Source: Maridesulfovibrio frigidus DSM 17176 (GTDB taxonomy: Bacteria > Desulfobacterota > Desulfovibrionia > Desulfovibrionales > Desulfovibrionaceae). From it: a DNA stretch of 64,000 nt. Below, in pieces: positions 43,590-52,269 of the stretch; within the stretch, counting starts at the first letter, position 1; every line of letters begins with the position of its first letter. Under the pieces are notes generated by a model that was not told the DNA's origin, did no database searches, and was given only the letters and a program-made list of their open reading frames with translations. The DNA lies in NCBI RefSeq assembly GCF_000711735.1, contig NZ_JONL01000003.1:310001-374000 (forward strand). The letters are read 5' to 3'. The translations under genes were made by a program, and so were the position numbers.

Positions 43590-46500
43590 ATGGATGCTTC
43601 TCTTATAGATATACTTTGGATTCTCATCTGTGCGGCTTTGGTTTTTATCATGCAGGCTGGTTTCATGTGCCTTGAATCCGGGCTTACAAGGTCGAAGAAC
43701 TCAATTAACGTGGCTGCTAAAAATCTCGCTGATTTTGTTTTTTCTGTATGTGGATTCTGGGCCGTTGGGTATGGCCTTATGTTCGGGGCTGAATATGCAG
43801 GGCTGATTGGAACCGATTCTTTTTTTGCAAACCTTGAATCTACACCTTATATGGTCGCTTTTTTTGTTTTTCAGGCTATGTTTTGCGGTACGGCTACAAC
43901 TATTTTTTCCGGTGCAATTGCAGAGCGTATGTCTTTTTCAGGCTATCTAATGATAGCTGGAATTCTTGCTGTTTTTGTCTATCCGGTTTTTGGAAACTGG
44001 GCATGGAATGGACTTGAAACTGGAAAGCTGGCTGGCTGGCTCGGAGCCAAAGGTTTTGTAGATTTTGCAGGGTCTACAGTGGTTCACTCTGTCGGTGGCT
44101 GGGTTGCTCTTGCGGCTTTGCTCGTCGTTGGTCCTAGGCGCGGACGTTTCGTTGACGGGGTGGCGCAGGAAGTAAATGCTTCCAACTTGCCAATGTCCGT
44201 ACTCGGAACGTTACTTTTATGGTTTGGTTGGTTCGGTTTTAACGGTGGTTCCACTTTAGCCATGAATGGGACCGTTCCCACAATTATCGTTAATACTCTT
44301 CTGGCTGGTGGCGCTGGATCTGTAGTTTCTTTATTAGTTGGTTGGTTTGAATGCCGCACTCCTAAAATTTCATATATGATAAACGGCTGTCTTGGCGGCC
44401 TTGTTGCTATTACCGCGAACTGTCATGTTGTTTCGGCTCTTGATGCGGTCATTATTGGATCCGCAGCCGGGCCGATATGCATTTGGGCGGAAAAGACTCT
44501 TGAGCGGTTTCAGATAGATGATGCGGTGGGCGCTGTCCCTGTTCATCTGGCGTGCGGAATATGGGGAACATTAGCCGTAGCCTTGTTTGGGGATACGGCA
44601 CTGATCGGAACTGGACTTAGCATGTTGGAGCAGCTTGAAGTTCAGGCGCTAGGAATATTTGCTGCTTTTGTCATCGCTTTTGTCATCCCTTACATTTTGA
44701 TTAAGATCATTAACCGCTTTATTCCTCTCAGAGTATCCAAAGAAGACGAGGAGGTCGGTCTAAATATTTCAGAGCACAATGCGAGAACAGACTTGCTTGA
44801 TCTGTTTGCGGCTATGGAAGTTCAGGCTGATACGCAGAATATTTCTTTACGCCTACCTGTAGAGCCTTTTACGGAAGTCGGGCGCATTGCTCGTTGCTAT
44901 AATTTAGTAATGGATGCGCTTGAAGAGAGTGTATCTAAAACTGAGGCTGTAATTAAATCTGCCACCGATGGGATTATTACTTTTTCGCGTGACGGTTTTT
45001 CTATTTTGCATGCAAATCCCCGAGCTATTGAAATGTTTGCTCTTCCTGGCGGAGAAGCACTAAGTTCAGTTCAATTCACAGACCTTGTGAGTGGAGATGA
45101 TAGTATTTCACGAGGCAGGGTCTCAGAGTCTTTTTTTAATTCACAACTACTTGAGCTTTCGGGGAATAGTGCTGATGGTTCAACTTTTCCTGTTGAAACT
45201 GTGATTACTCCGGCTAAAGATATGCCGTTCTATGTCGCCATTATTCGGGATATTACTGATCGTAAGGCTGCAGAGTTGGAGATTTGTACTCAGCAGGCAT
45301 ATTTTCGCCAGTTGTTTGAGAGCTCTCCGCAGGCGATTGTTTTAATAAATACTGATGGTAAGATTAAGGATGTTAATAAAGGTTTTGAGGATCTTTTCGG
45401 AGCATCAAGAGAGCTGGTTTTAGGGTTTCTTAACCGCAGTATTGTTGTTCCTGATCATCTACAGCAAGAAGCAGCTCAGTTTAATGAAACGGTACTTTCC
45501 GGTCGTCCTGTCGATAAGGAAACCTTCCGAAAACATAAAGATGGACGGCTCATTCCTATTCACGTGCTTGGATATCCAATCGAAGTTAACGGCGAAATTT
45601 CCGGTATTTATTATATTTACAACGACATAACAGAGCGCAAAGAATTTGAAAATCAGCTTGCACATCAGGCTTTTCATGATGCTTTGACCGCACTACCGAA
45701 TCGGGTTCTTTTTACTGAAAGACTTAACCGGGCCATAAAAAGGTCTAAACGTAAAAGTGATCACAATTTTGCGGCAATGATGCTCGACTTGGATCGTTTT
45801 AAATGGATCAATGATTCGCTTGGACATCTTGCCGGAGATAATTTCCTCGTAGCAATTGCCAAGAGATTAAAGTCCTGCATTCGTGAAGTTGATACTGTTG
45901 CTCGTCTCGGTGGTGATGAATTTGGCATAGTTATAGAGGATTATGGGTCTTCCCGCGAAATAATTGAAGTGGCTAAACGTATTGAAAATGCTCTTGAGCA
46001 GCCAATGTTGCTTGATGGAACAACTGTTACATCAAGCGCCAGTATCGGTATTGTTTTAACCACCAAAGATTATACGGACTCAGAAGATATTATGCGCGAT
46101 GCTGATATAGCTATGTACCGATCGAAAGAACTTGGACGCGCTCGTTTTAAAGTTTTTAATAACAGAATGCACGAGCAGGTTCTGAATGAAGTAGAGCTTG
46201 AAAAGGATCTGAGAAAAGCAATTGAAGAAGAAGCCTTGTCTCTTCACTACCAGCCCATTGTTGTTGCAGAAACAGGCAGGCTGACGGGGTTTGAAGCATT
46301 ACTGCGCTGGGATTGCCCAGAGCGTGGAATGGTTTCTCCTGATGTTGTAATACCTCTTGCGGAAGAAACAGGGTTAATTGCTCCCATTGGCAAGTGGGTT
46401 TTACAGAATGCCTGCTCGCGTATGTCTTCATGGGTAAAAGAAACCGGGGAACCGGATCTTACAGTTAGTGTAAACTTGTCATTTAAGCAGCTCTCTCAGT

Positions 46501-46970
46501 CTGACTTTGTAAGTTTTGTTGAAAAGACCCTATACGATTCGGGGTTGCCTGCTAAAAACTTAAAGCTTGAGTTGACGGAAAGTTGTTTGATGCAGAATCC
46601 TGAAGAAACAATTCCAAAATTGACAGAGCTTCGCGCTCTTGGGGTGCGGCTTATTATTGATGATTTTGGAACAGGGTATTCTTCTTTGAATTATCTACAG
46701 AGTTTTCCAATTGACGGGCTTAAGATTGATAGATCTTTCATTTCTGCGGATAAAGCCGGGGAAAATAATGTTGAAATTGTCAGAACAATTGTGAATATGG
46801 CAAAGAGTCTTAATGTGGGTGTTGTTGCTGAAGGTGTGGAAGAGAGTGGACAGCTTGAAATGCTTAAAGGTATGTCGTGTGATGAAATTCAGGGATTCCT
46901 GTTTTCAAAGCCAGTAAGTGAAGATGATGTTCATTCTCTGATATTAAGTTTAAAAAAAGATGAGAAGTAG
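43590..46970 (+). CDS. Ammonium transporter fused to PAS-PAS-GGDEF-EAL
   Basis: 1126 aa from the ATG at 43590, 8 bases after AAGGA (an ATG at 43581 overlaps that site). Residues about 1-395 are a complete Amt channel with both pore histidines (TVVHSVGGW and VPVHLACGIWG). A short signalling helix, two PAS domains (about 440-560 and 570-690), a diguanylate cyclase with an intact GGDEF (RLGGDEFGIVIED) and a phosphodiesterase with intact EAL, IDDFGTGYSSL and LKIDRSFI follow. The layout suggests ammonium passage or binding sets c-di-GMP levels. It is distinct from the ordinary amtB-glnK at 60-62 kb. Nearby motility and PilZ genes are plausible outputs. Confidence 0.92.
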   Translation: MDASLIDILWILICAALVFIMQAGFMCLESGLTRSKNSINVAAKNLADFVFSVCGFWAVGYGLMFGAEYAGLIGTDSFFANLESTPYMVAFFVFQAMFCGTATTIFSGAIAERMSFSGYLMIAGILAVFVYPVFGNWAWNGLETGKLAGWLGAKGFVDFAGSTVVHSVGGWVALAALLVVGPRRGRFVDGVAQEVNASNLPMSVLGTLLLWFGWFGFNGGSTLAMNGTVPTIIVNTLLAGGAGSVVSLLVGWFECRTPKISYMINGCLGGLVAITANCHVVSALDAVIIGSAAGPICIWAEKTLERFQIDDAVGAVPVHLACGIWGTLAVALFGDTALIGTGLSMLEQLEVQALGIFAAFVIAFVIPYILIKIINRFIPLRVSKEDEEVGLNISEHNARTDLLDLFAAMEVQADTQNISLRLPVEPFTEVGRIARCYNLVMDALEESVSKTEAVIKSATDGIITFSRDGFSILHANPRAIEMFALPGGEALSSVQFTDLVSGDDSISRGRVSESFFNSQLLELSGNSADGSTFPVETVITPAKDMPFYVAIIRDITDRKAAELEICTQQAYFRQLFESSPQAIVLINTDGKIKDVNKGFEDLFGASRELVLGFLNRSIVVPDHLQQEAAQFNETVLSGRPVDKETFRKHKDGRLIPIHVLGYPIEVNGEISGIYYIYNDITERKEFENQLAHQAFHDALTALPNRVLFTERLNRAIKRSKRKSDHNFAAMMLDLDRFKWINDSLGHLAGDNFLVAIAKRLKSCIREVDTVARLGGDEFGIVIEDYGSSREIIEVAKRIENALEQPMLLDGTTVTSSASIGIVLTTKDYTDSEDIMRDADIAMYRSKELGRARFKVFNNRMHEQVLNEVELEKDLRKAIEEEALSLHYQPIVVAETGRLTGFEALLRWDCPERGMVSPDVVIPLAEETGLIAPIGKWVLQNACSRMSSWVKETGEPDLTVSVNLSFKQLSQSDFVSFVEKTLYDSGLPAKNLKLELTESCLMQNPEETIPKLTELRALGVRLIIDDFGTGYSSLNYLQSFPIDGLKIDRSFISADKAGENNVEIVRTIVNMAKSLNVGVVAEGVEESGQLEMLKGMSCDEIQGFLFSKPVSEDDVHSLILSLKKDEK

Positions 46971-47000
46971 ACGGTTTCAAGGTTATAAATATCCGCTTAA

Positions 47001-47044
47001 ACAAAAAGCCCTTCACAGATAATCTGTGAAGGGCTTTTTGTTTG
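47001..47044. terminator. Bidirectional terminator
   Basis: CAAAAAGCCCTTCACAGAT and ATCTGTGAAGGGCTTTTTG form nineteen-base arms with an apical AGATAATCT fold. T-rich and A-rich flanks serve the rightward Amt fusion and the leftward FlgO-like gene. Confidence 0.9.
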
Positions 47045-47058
47045 GTGATCTATAAGGA

Positions 47059-47736
47059 CTATTCAAGAATATTTTGCTCAAATCCAGGATGAATACCGCC
47101 TTGCTGTGGTGCGTAGCTCGGCTGAATGCTGGTGCGAGCATTGCTCGATTCTGGTAGAGGGCCGGAAGTGTTAACAAGCGGGAGAATTGACCCTCCATCA
47201 TTAAATGGAAGCAATGATCTTGTTTGACCATTAAGCGGTACAGTCCAATCCCACGAGCCTAAAATCTCACCATCGTCAAGGGTCGTTATGGCTGCAGTCA
47301 TGTAAATTAGCTCCGGTCCTACAGTGTATGCTCCGGCAAGGGTGCATCTTATAGGCGCTGGACCATCTTTATCCGCACTCTGGGTTGAAAACTTTGAGTT
47401 GTCGGCAACAACTGCAAACCCTTTTTGAGCTATGCGCGAAGCCACTTGTTCCGTAGTTATCTGCGCGAAGTCTGTTTGAAGGGCGCTTCCGCGGATCCTA
47501 AAAACATTTACCGTAATTGGTGATCCCGCGGGGAGAATTTCTTCTAACTGTCCGGAAATCTTGTCTGCGGCTTTATAATTAATTTCGATCAATGGAGTTT
47601 CGTCCACATTAAAAAAGTCGCCTGTTGTGGGCCTTTTGCCTACGTAATTAATAGTGGCTTCCTGTTGTTTTGCGCAACCGGGAGCGATCATTAATATAAA
47701 CAGTGCTGATATTATGATACAATTTTTGCCTTGCAT
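47059..47736 (-). CDS. FlgO-like lipoprotein
   Basis: 225 aa with a lipoprotein signal (LMIAPGC, Cys21 as lipidation site). The middle part (IEINYKAADKISGQLEEIL, TVNVFRIRG, TEQVASRIAQKGFAVVADN, then MTAAITTLDDGEILGSWDW) matches the FlgO family of outer membrane proteins associated with flagella in Vibrio. The Pro/Gln-rich last 50 residues look disordered. GGAG precedes the ATG. It is a single gene, close to motAB, which fits a motility role, though FlgO-like domains also occur outside flagellar systems. Confidence 0.65.
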   Translation of the reverse strand: MQGKNCIIISALFILMIAPGCAKQQEATINYVGKRPTTGDFFNVDETPLIEINYKAADKISGQLEEILPAGSPITVNVFRIRGSALQTDFAQITTEQVASRIAQKGFAVVADNSKFSTQSADKDGPAPIRCTLAGAYTVGPELIYMTAAITTLDDGEILGSWDWTVPLNGQTRSLLPFNDGGSILPLVNTSGPLPESSNARTSIQPSYAPQQGGIHPGFEQNILE

Positions 47737-47915
47737 GAAAAGCTCTCCGTTTCAGACATATAAAATTTCGTGAGTAATCCTGTCGTTAAATTGAATGCAA
47801 CGTGGATGCCATACATCAAAAGATGCATTATGCCAGCGCATTAAAAAATAGTATGTTCACACTTTTTTTTTAAAAGGACGAAACTGCTCAATTTTATGAC
47901 TTATCACGCCGATAT

Positions 47916-48743
47916 TTAATCAAGACGGGAAATAATTTCACGTACAAGGGCAGACATTGCCACAGAAGATTTTGAAGCTTGTTCAATAACTCCTTCGTGA
48001 GTTGTTTCAGCCATGCAGTCAGGTAGATTTTTATTGGTCAGGCAGGCAATTCCCATCACTTTCATACCCATATGGACAGCCGTAACAGCTTCGATAGCTG
48101 TAGACATGCCGACAGCGTCGCCGCCGAGTAGTTTGAACATGCGGGTTTCGGCCGGAGTTTCAAGATTCGGTCCTGATAGCTGAATATATACACCGCGCTC
48201 AAGACGGACAGCAACGGCTTTGGCTGCTTCAATAGCTGTGGCTCTTAAGTCTGCACAGTAAACTTTGCTCATGTCCGGGAATCTTAGGCCCCACTCTTCG
48301 TAGTTATGGCCCGTTAAAGGGGATTGGCCTGTGAAATTTATATGGTCGGTAATGAGCATGAGATCTCCAGCATCAAAATGAGGATTGATTGCTCCTGCTG
48401 CATTGGTTATGAAAACTTTTTTTATGCCAAGTGTTCCCATTATGCGTATGGTTATACATGCTTCCGCTGCGGTGTAACCTTCATAAAGATGGAATCTTCC
48501 ACTGAAAACGAGTACAGGTTTTTTGTCCATAAACCCGTATATTAAGCGTCCGCTGTGTCCTTTGACTGTGGACTGTGGCAGGCCGGGTATTTCGGAATAC
48601 GGTATTTCGATTGCATCATCTAATTTTGCAATGGCTTCGCCGAGTCCTGAACCAAGAATTATTCCGATGGTATTCGCTTGAAAATTATCTATCTTTTCTA
48701 GTATATGACTGGTAATAGTAGATGTTAGGTCAGGGGAGGTCAT
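47916..48743 (-). CDS. punA: Purine nucleoside phosphorylase (trimeric PNP type)
   Basis: 275 aa. It cleaves inosine or guanosine with phosphate for purine salvage. Family motifs: GIILGSGLG (phosphate site), VKGHSGRLIYG, FSGRFHLYEGYT, ITNAAGAINPHF, LSGPNLETPAETRM and AVGMSTAIEAV, ending with ACLTNKNLPDC. All catalytic regions are present and length is normal. ATG start. It lies alone, divergent from motA with 102 bp between starts. Confidence 0.92.
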   Translation of the reverse strand: MTSPDLTSTITSHILEKIDNFQANTIGIILGSGLGEAIAKLDDAIEIPYSEIPGLPQSTVKGHSGRLIYGFMDKKPVLVFSGRFHLYEGYTAAEACITIRIMGTLGIKKVFITNAAGAINPHFDAGDLMLITDHINFTGQSPLTGHNYEEWGLRFPDMSKVYCADLRATAIEAAKAVAVRLERGVYIQLSGPNLETPAETRMFKLLGGDAVGMSTAIEAVTAVHMGMKVMGIACLTNKNLPDCMAETTHEGVIEQASKSSVAMSALVREIISRLD

Positions 48744-48845
48744 AGTTTCAAACTCGTAGTTTTAGGGTTGATTTATCATGTACATGCAGGGCATAATTAC
48801 CCGCTGGACTGTTTTTATTACTAACTTAAAAGAGAATGGGATTCT

Positions 48846-49598
48846 ATGGATTTTTCCACTTTAATCGGGATGCTTGTCGGGCTTTCTCTTGTAATCGGTG
48901 CGATTTTCATGGGCGGGGCAGTTGATGTTTTTGTTAACTTGCCAGGCATGATGATTGTTATTGGTGGAACTCTTGCGTCTATCTGTGTTGCTTTTCCTTT
49001 CGAGGAAGTGATTCAGGCTATGGTTGCCGGCTTTAAGGCCTTTGCTTCAAGAAAAGTTAAGGTCAATGAAGTTGTTAACATCATGGTTAAAGTTGCAGAG
49101 ATCAGCCGCCGCGAAGGGCTTATCGCTCTTGAGAATGTTCAGACTGAGAATGTTGTTCTGAGGAAGTCTTGCCAGCTTATTGCTGATAATGCAGACCCTG
49201 AACTTATCCGTACTACTCTTCAGATCGAAATTTCTGCTATGAAAAGGCGGCATAAAATTGCGCATGACGTATATAAACGTCTTGCCGGTTTAGCTCCTGC
49301 TTTCGGAATGCTTGGAACTCTTATCGGTCTTGTGCAGATGCTTTCCAATCTTGAAGACCCCAAAAGCATAGGGCCTGCCATGGCCGTTGCTATTTTGACT
49401 ACTTTTTATGGCTCTGCTCTAGCTACAGTGCTTTTTATTCCCATCGGGGCCAAGCTTAAAGCCCGCACTCTTCAGGAACAATTGCATTTGGAAATTATTT
49501 TTGAGGGTGCGAAATCTATTCTTGAAAATAATAACCCGCGCCTTGTTTATGAAAAATTGTCCTCTTTTCTGGCTCCTAAAGACAGAACTGGAGAGTAG
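48846..49598 (+). CDS. motA: Flagellar motor stator protein MotA
   Basis: 250 aa, four membrane helices with a large cytoplasmic loop. The third helix has LAPAFGMLGTLIGLVQML, carrying the conserved prolines, and the loop has the charged residues that meet the rotor (KVAEISRREGLIALE). Proton or sodium channel part of the flagellar stator. The start has GAGAATGGG upstream. motB follows after three bases. Confidence 0.93.
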   Translation: MDFSTLIGMLVGLSLVIGAIFMGGAVDVFVNLPGMMIVIGGTLASICVAFPFEEVIQAMVAGFKAFASRKVKVNEVVNIMVKVAEISRREGLIALENVQTENVVLRKSCQLIADNADPELIRTTLQIEISAMKRRHKIAHDVYKRLAGLAPAFGMLGTLIGLVQMLSNLEDPKSIGPAMAVAILTTFYGSALATVLFIPIGAKLKARTLQEQLHLEIIFEGAKSILENNNPRLVYEKLSSFLAPKDRTGE

Positions 49599-49601
49599 AT
49601 T

Positions 49602-50348
49602 ATGGGTGATCAGCTTAAATCATCACTATTGCCTGACGATATTGAAGAAGAAGATGATTCAAATGAGTGGATAACTACGTTTGCAGACTTGTGCATGCTT
49701 CTACTTGTGTTTTTCATTTTGCTTTACTCTATGTCTGAAATTGATGCTAAAAAGTTTGATGCAACATTTCAGTCCGTCACTAAAGCCATAACAGGCAAGC
49801 TCGATAAGATCGCCACGAGTAGAGTTTCACGCGAAGAAGCTGGAGCCATTCTCAATCAGGTTGTGACTCGCAGAGAGATTATTAAAGCGCAGCGAAAAGT
49901 TTTTGAAGATGTGAAGTATCTTCAGACGACTAAGGGTGTCGAAGGGATTATGAGTGCCAAGTTTGAAGATGGTAAGATTATTATTAAACTGCCGTCTGAT
50001 GTTTTATTCAAACCTGGAGATGTTACTCTCAGCCCTAAGGGGCGTGCGGCTATTTCTGCGCTTAAAGACTTTTTTATTTCCCATGCTGACCAGTACATTA
50101 ATATTAAAGGCTATACTGATGATACCAATCCCGGAGCCGGAAGCAGGCTGAAGGATAACTGGGAGATCTCATCTTTGCGAGCTGTTAATGTGCTTAGATA
50201 TCTAATGAAAATAGGTATTAAACCCAATAGATTGACGGCTACAGGTCTTGGGGAAATGGACCCTCTTGTACCGAACAATTCTGTGCGTAACCGTCAGCGT
50301 AACAGGCGGGTTGAATTTATTTTGGACAAAATGATGACCGGACCTTAA
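49602..50348 (+). CDS. motB: Flagellar motor stator protein MotB
   Basis: 248 aa. One membrane helix with the ion-binding Asp29 (TTFADLCMLLLVFFILLYSM), a plug and linker, and a C-terminal OmpA-type peptidoglycan-binding domain (YINIKGYTDDT, NWEISSLRAVNVLRYL, GLGEMDP, NRRVEFIL). It anchors the stator to the wall. It is coupled to motA. Confidence 0.94.
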   Translation: MGDQLKSSLLPDDIEEEDDSNEWITTFADLCMLLLVFFILLYSMSEIDAKKFDATFQSVTKAITGKLDKIATSRVSREEAGAILNQVVTRREIIKAQRKVFEDVKYLQTTKGVEGIMSAKFEDGKIIIKLPSDVLFKPGDVTLSPKGRAAISALKDFFISHADQYINIKGYTDDTNPGAGSRLKDNWEISSLRAVNVLRYLMKIGIKPNRLTATGLGEMDPLVPNNSVRNRQRNRRVEFILDKMMTGP

Positions 50349-50402
50349 TGGTCTGGCAATTGAGTTAACTGCGTAACTGGTTGAATATAGGGTGGTAGTA
50401 AG

Positions 50403-50771
50403 ATGGATTTTTCTTACGAGAGTTCTAATAAGGCTAGGGGGGCTTTCCGGACCAGTGTTCCGGGGCTTGCTATTAAGGTTGAGGGGTATCCTGAGCCTTT
50501 TAGTGTTAAAGATTTCAGTGTTAACGGATTGGCTTTTTCCGCTGGAGATGTTGATTTTGAGGTTAATACAAACCTTGAGGTAGACCTTGTTCTGGGGAAG
50601 AAAGAGATTCTTGTCGGGATAACTCTTGGGGTTGTCAGGAATATCGGAAAAGGGCTTATGGGATGTGTTTTTGTTGATCTTGATAAATATCAAGAAGAAC
50701 GTCTTGATAAGTTGGTTCTTGAGATTCAAAAGCGCATGATATTACTGCGTAAGAAGAAAGGCGCATCCTGA
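50403..50771 (+). CDS. PilZ-domain protein
   Basis: 122 aa single PilZ domain. The c-di-GMP motif has RGAFRTSVPG in place of RxxxR, and VKDFSVNGLAFSAGD matches the (D/N)xSxxG motif. It lies 54 bp after motB, probably in the same operon, so it may slow or adjust the stator when c-di-GMP rises (inference from the family and position). The GGDEF-EAL Amt fusion 3.4 kb upstream is one possible source of the signal. Confidence 0.8.
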   Translation: MDFSYESSNKARGAFRTSVPGLAIKVEGYPEPFSVKDFSVNGLAFSAGDVDFEVNTNLEVDLVLGKKEILVGITLGVVRNIGKGLMGCVFVDLDKYQEERLDKLVLEIQKRMILLRKKKGAS

Positions 50772-50812
50772 TTTAATCAGGTGTAAAATTATTATCAGGC
50801 GGTATTTCACCA

Positions 50813-52231
50813 GTGAATAGTGGCGAGCATAGGGTACTTATAGCTAATAGAGGTGAAATAGCGATTCGCATTACTAAGGCGTGTATTGAGCTTAACCTCA
50901 GTTTTAGCTGTGTTTATACCGATGCAGACCGCGATAGCGGGCATGTCCGCTTTGCACGTGAAAATGGTGGAAGTCGGTCATTGTATTGCATCAGCTCATA
51001 TAGTGATGCCAATGAAATTTTCAGTGTAGCTGATAGTTGCGGTGCTACAGCCATTCACCCCGGATACGGCTTTTTTGCAGAAGACTTCCGTTTTGCCAGA
51101 CGTGTTGCCGAAAGAGAAAAGCCTCTTATTTTTATTGGTCCGTCATGGTGGATAATCCGTGAATTGGGCGATAAAATAAACACAAAGCGTCTTGCCCGTA
51201 GTCTTGGGGTTCCGACTATTCCCGGCTCTGATAAACCTATTTATAATGAACTTGAGGCTGTTGAGTTTGCCGACAGCCTTTTTGCTTTTCAGAAAGAACA
51301 GGGGTTCAAATTTTCCGCTATTATGGTTAAAGCCTCTGCTGGTGGCGGCGGGATGGGGATTGAGGAAGTTACTGATCCTGATGAATTTCGTTCCGTGTTT
51401 AGGCGCATTCGTAATTACGCTAAGAGACAGTTTAATGATGAAGGCGTATTAATCGAGCAACGCATTTATGGTTTTAACCATCTCGAAGTTCAAATAGTAT
51501 CTGAACGGTCCGGTAAAAAACATGTTCATTTTGGAACCCGCAATTGTTCAATTCAAAGTAGCGGAAATCAGAAAAGAATTGAGGTTGCTCCGGGGTTTGC
51601 TTCAGAAGATATCCATTATATTTTTAATGCCGCCAGTGTATTAGATTGCATTACATCCCATTCCCTCTCGATGGCTCGCGAAGTTGCTTATGATAATGTA
51701 GGCACTTGGGAATGGATTGTGACACCAAGAGGCGAACCTTTTTTGATGGAAGTCAATACACGCATTCAGGTTGAAAATGGAGTTTCGGCTGCTATCTCCA
51801 ACATCAGCGGGCAGGGTAAAGTAGATATCGTGCGCGAGCAATTGCGGCTCGGGCTTGGTGCGGACATGGGGTATTCTCAGCAGGATATTATTTTGAAAGG
51901 TCTTGCTCTAGAATATCGCATTATTGCAGAAAACCCAGATCGTAATTTTGCACCGTGGGTTGGCACTATCGAAAAGTTTGGCTGGGTTGCAGAGGATTGG
52001 CTGGAAGTTTTCACTCAGGTTCCGACTGATTGTGAATATGAAATACCTACAGAATTTGACCCTAATTTAGCTCTTGCAATAATTCGTGGCGACTCTTTGG
52101 ACCAGCTTCGGAAAAGGGGCATTGAATTTTTGGAAGGGTTGGAACTGCGAGGGGCAGACCGGGCAGGTCTGCAGTTACAATCTAATATTTCTTATTTGAA
52201 AGATAAAACAGCGTTGATTTTAGAATTTTAG
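50813..52231 (+). CDS. Biotin carboxylase-like ATP-grasp protein
   Basis: 472 aa. N-terminal RVLIANRGEIAIRITKACIEL, ATP-grasp loop VKASAGGGGMGIEEV, and FLMEVNTRIQVENGVSAAIS with the catalytic Glu, Asn and Arg are clear signs of the AccC fold. It is divergent: the usual RDCSxQRRHQKVxEEAP is RNCSIQSSGNQKRIEVAPGF, and QVEH is QVEN. The chain and gene order (carboxylase, carboxyltransferase, carrier-like) make it the likely first-step subunit of an acyl-CoA carboxylase. GTG start. The divergence leaves substrate and activity open. Confidence 0.75.
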   Translation: MNSGEHRVLIANRGEIAIRITKACIELNLSFSCVYTDADRDSGHVRFARENGGSRSLYCISSYSDANEIFSVADSCGATAIHPGYGFFAEDFRFARRVAEREKPLIFIGPSWWIIRELGDKINTKRLARSLGVPTIPGSDKPIYNELEAVEFADSLFAFQKEQGFKFSAIMVKASAGGGGMGIEEVTDPDEFRSVFRRIRNYAKRQFNDEGVLIEQRIYGFNHLEVQIVSERSGKKHVHFGTRNCSIQSSGNQKRIEVAPGFASEDIHYIFNAASVLDCITSHSLSMAREVAYDNVGTWEWIVTPRGEPFLMEVNTRIQVENGVSAAISNISGQGKVDIVREQLRLGLGADMGYSQQDIILKGLALEYRIIAENPDRNFAPWVGTIEKFGWVAEDWLEVFTQVPTDCEYEIPTEFDPNLALAIIRGDSLDQLRKRGIEFLEGLELRGADRAGLQLQSNISYLKDKTALILEF

Positions 52232-52269
52232 GCTTTAATTTGTGAATGTAAACTTAAGTCAGGGCGCAA

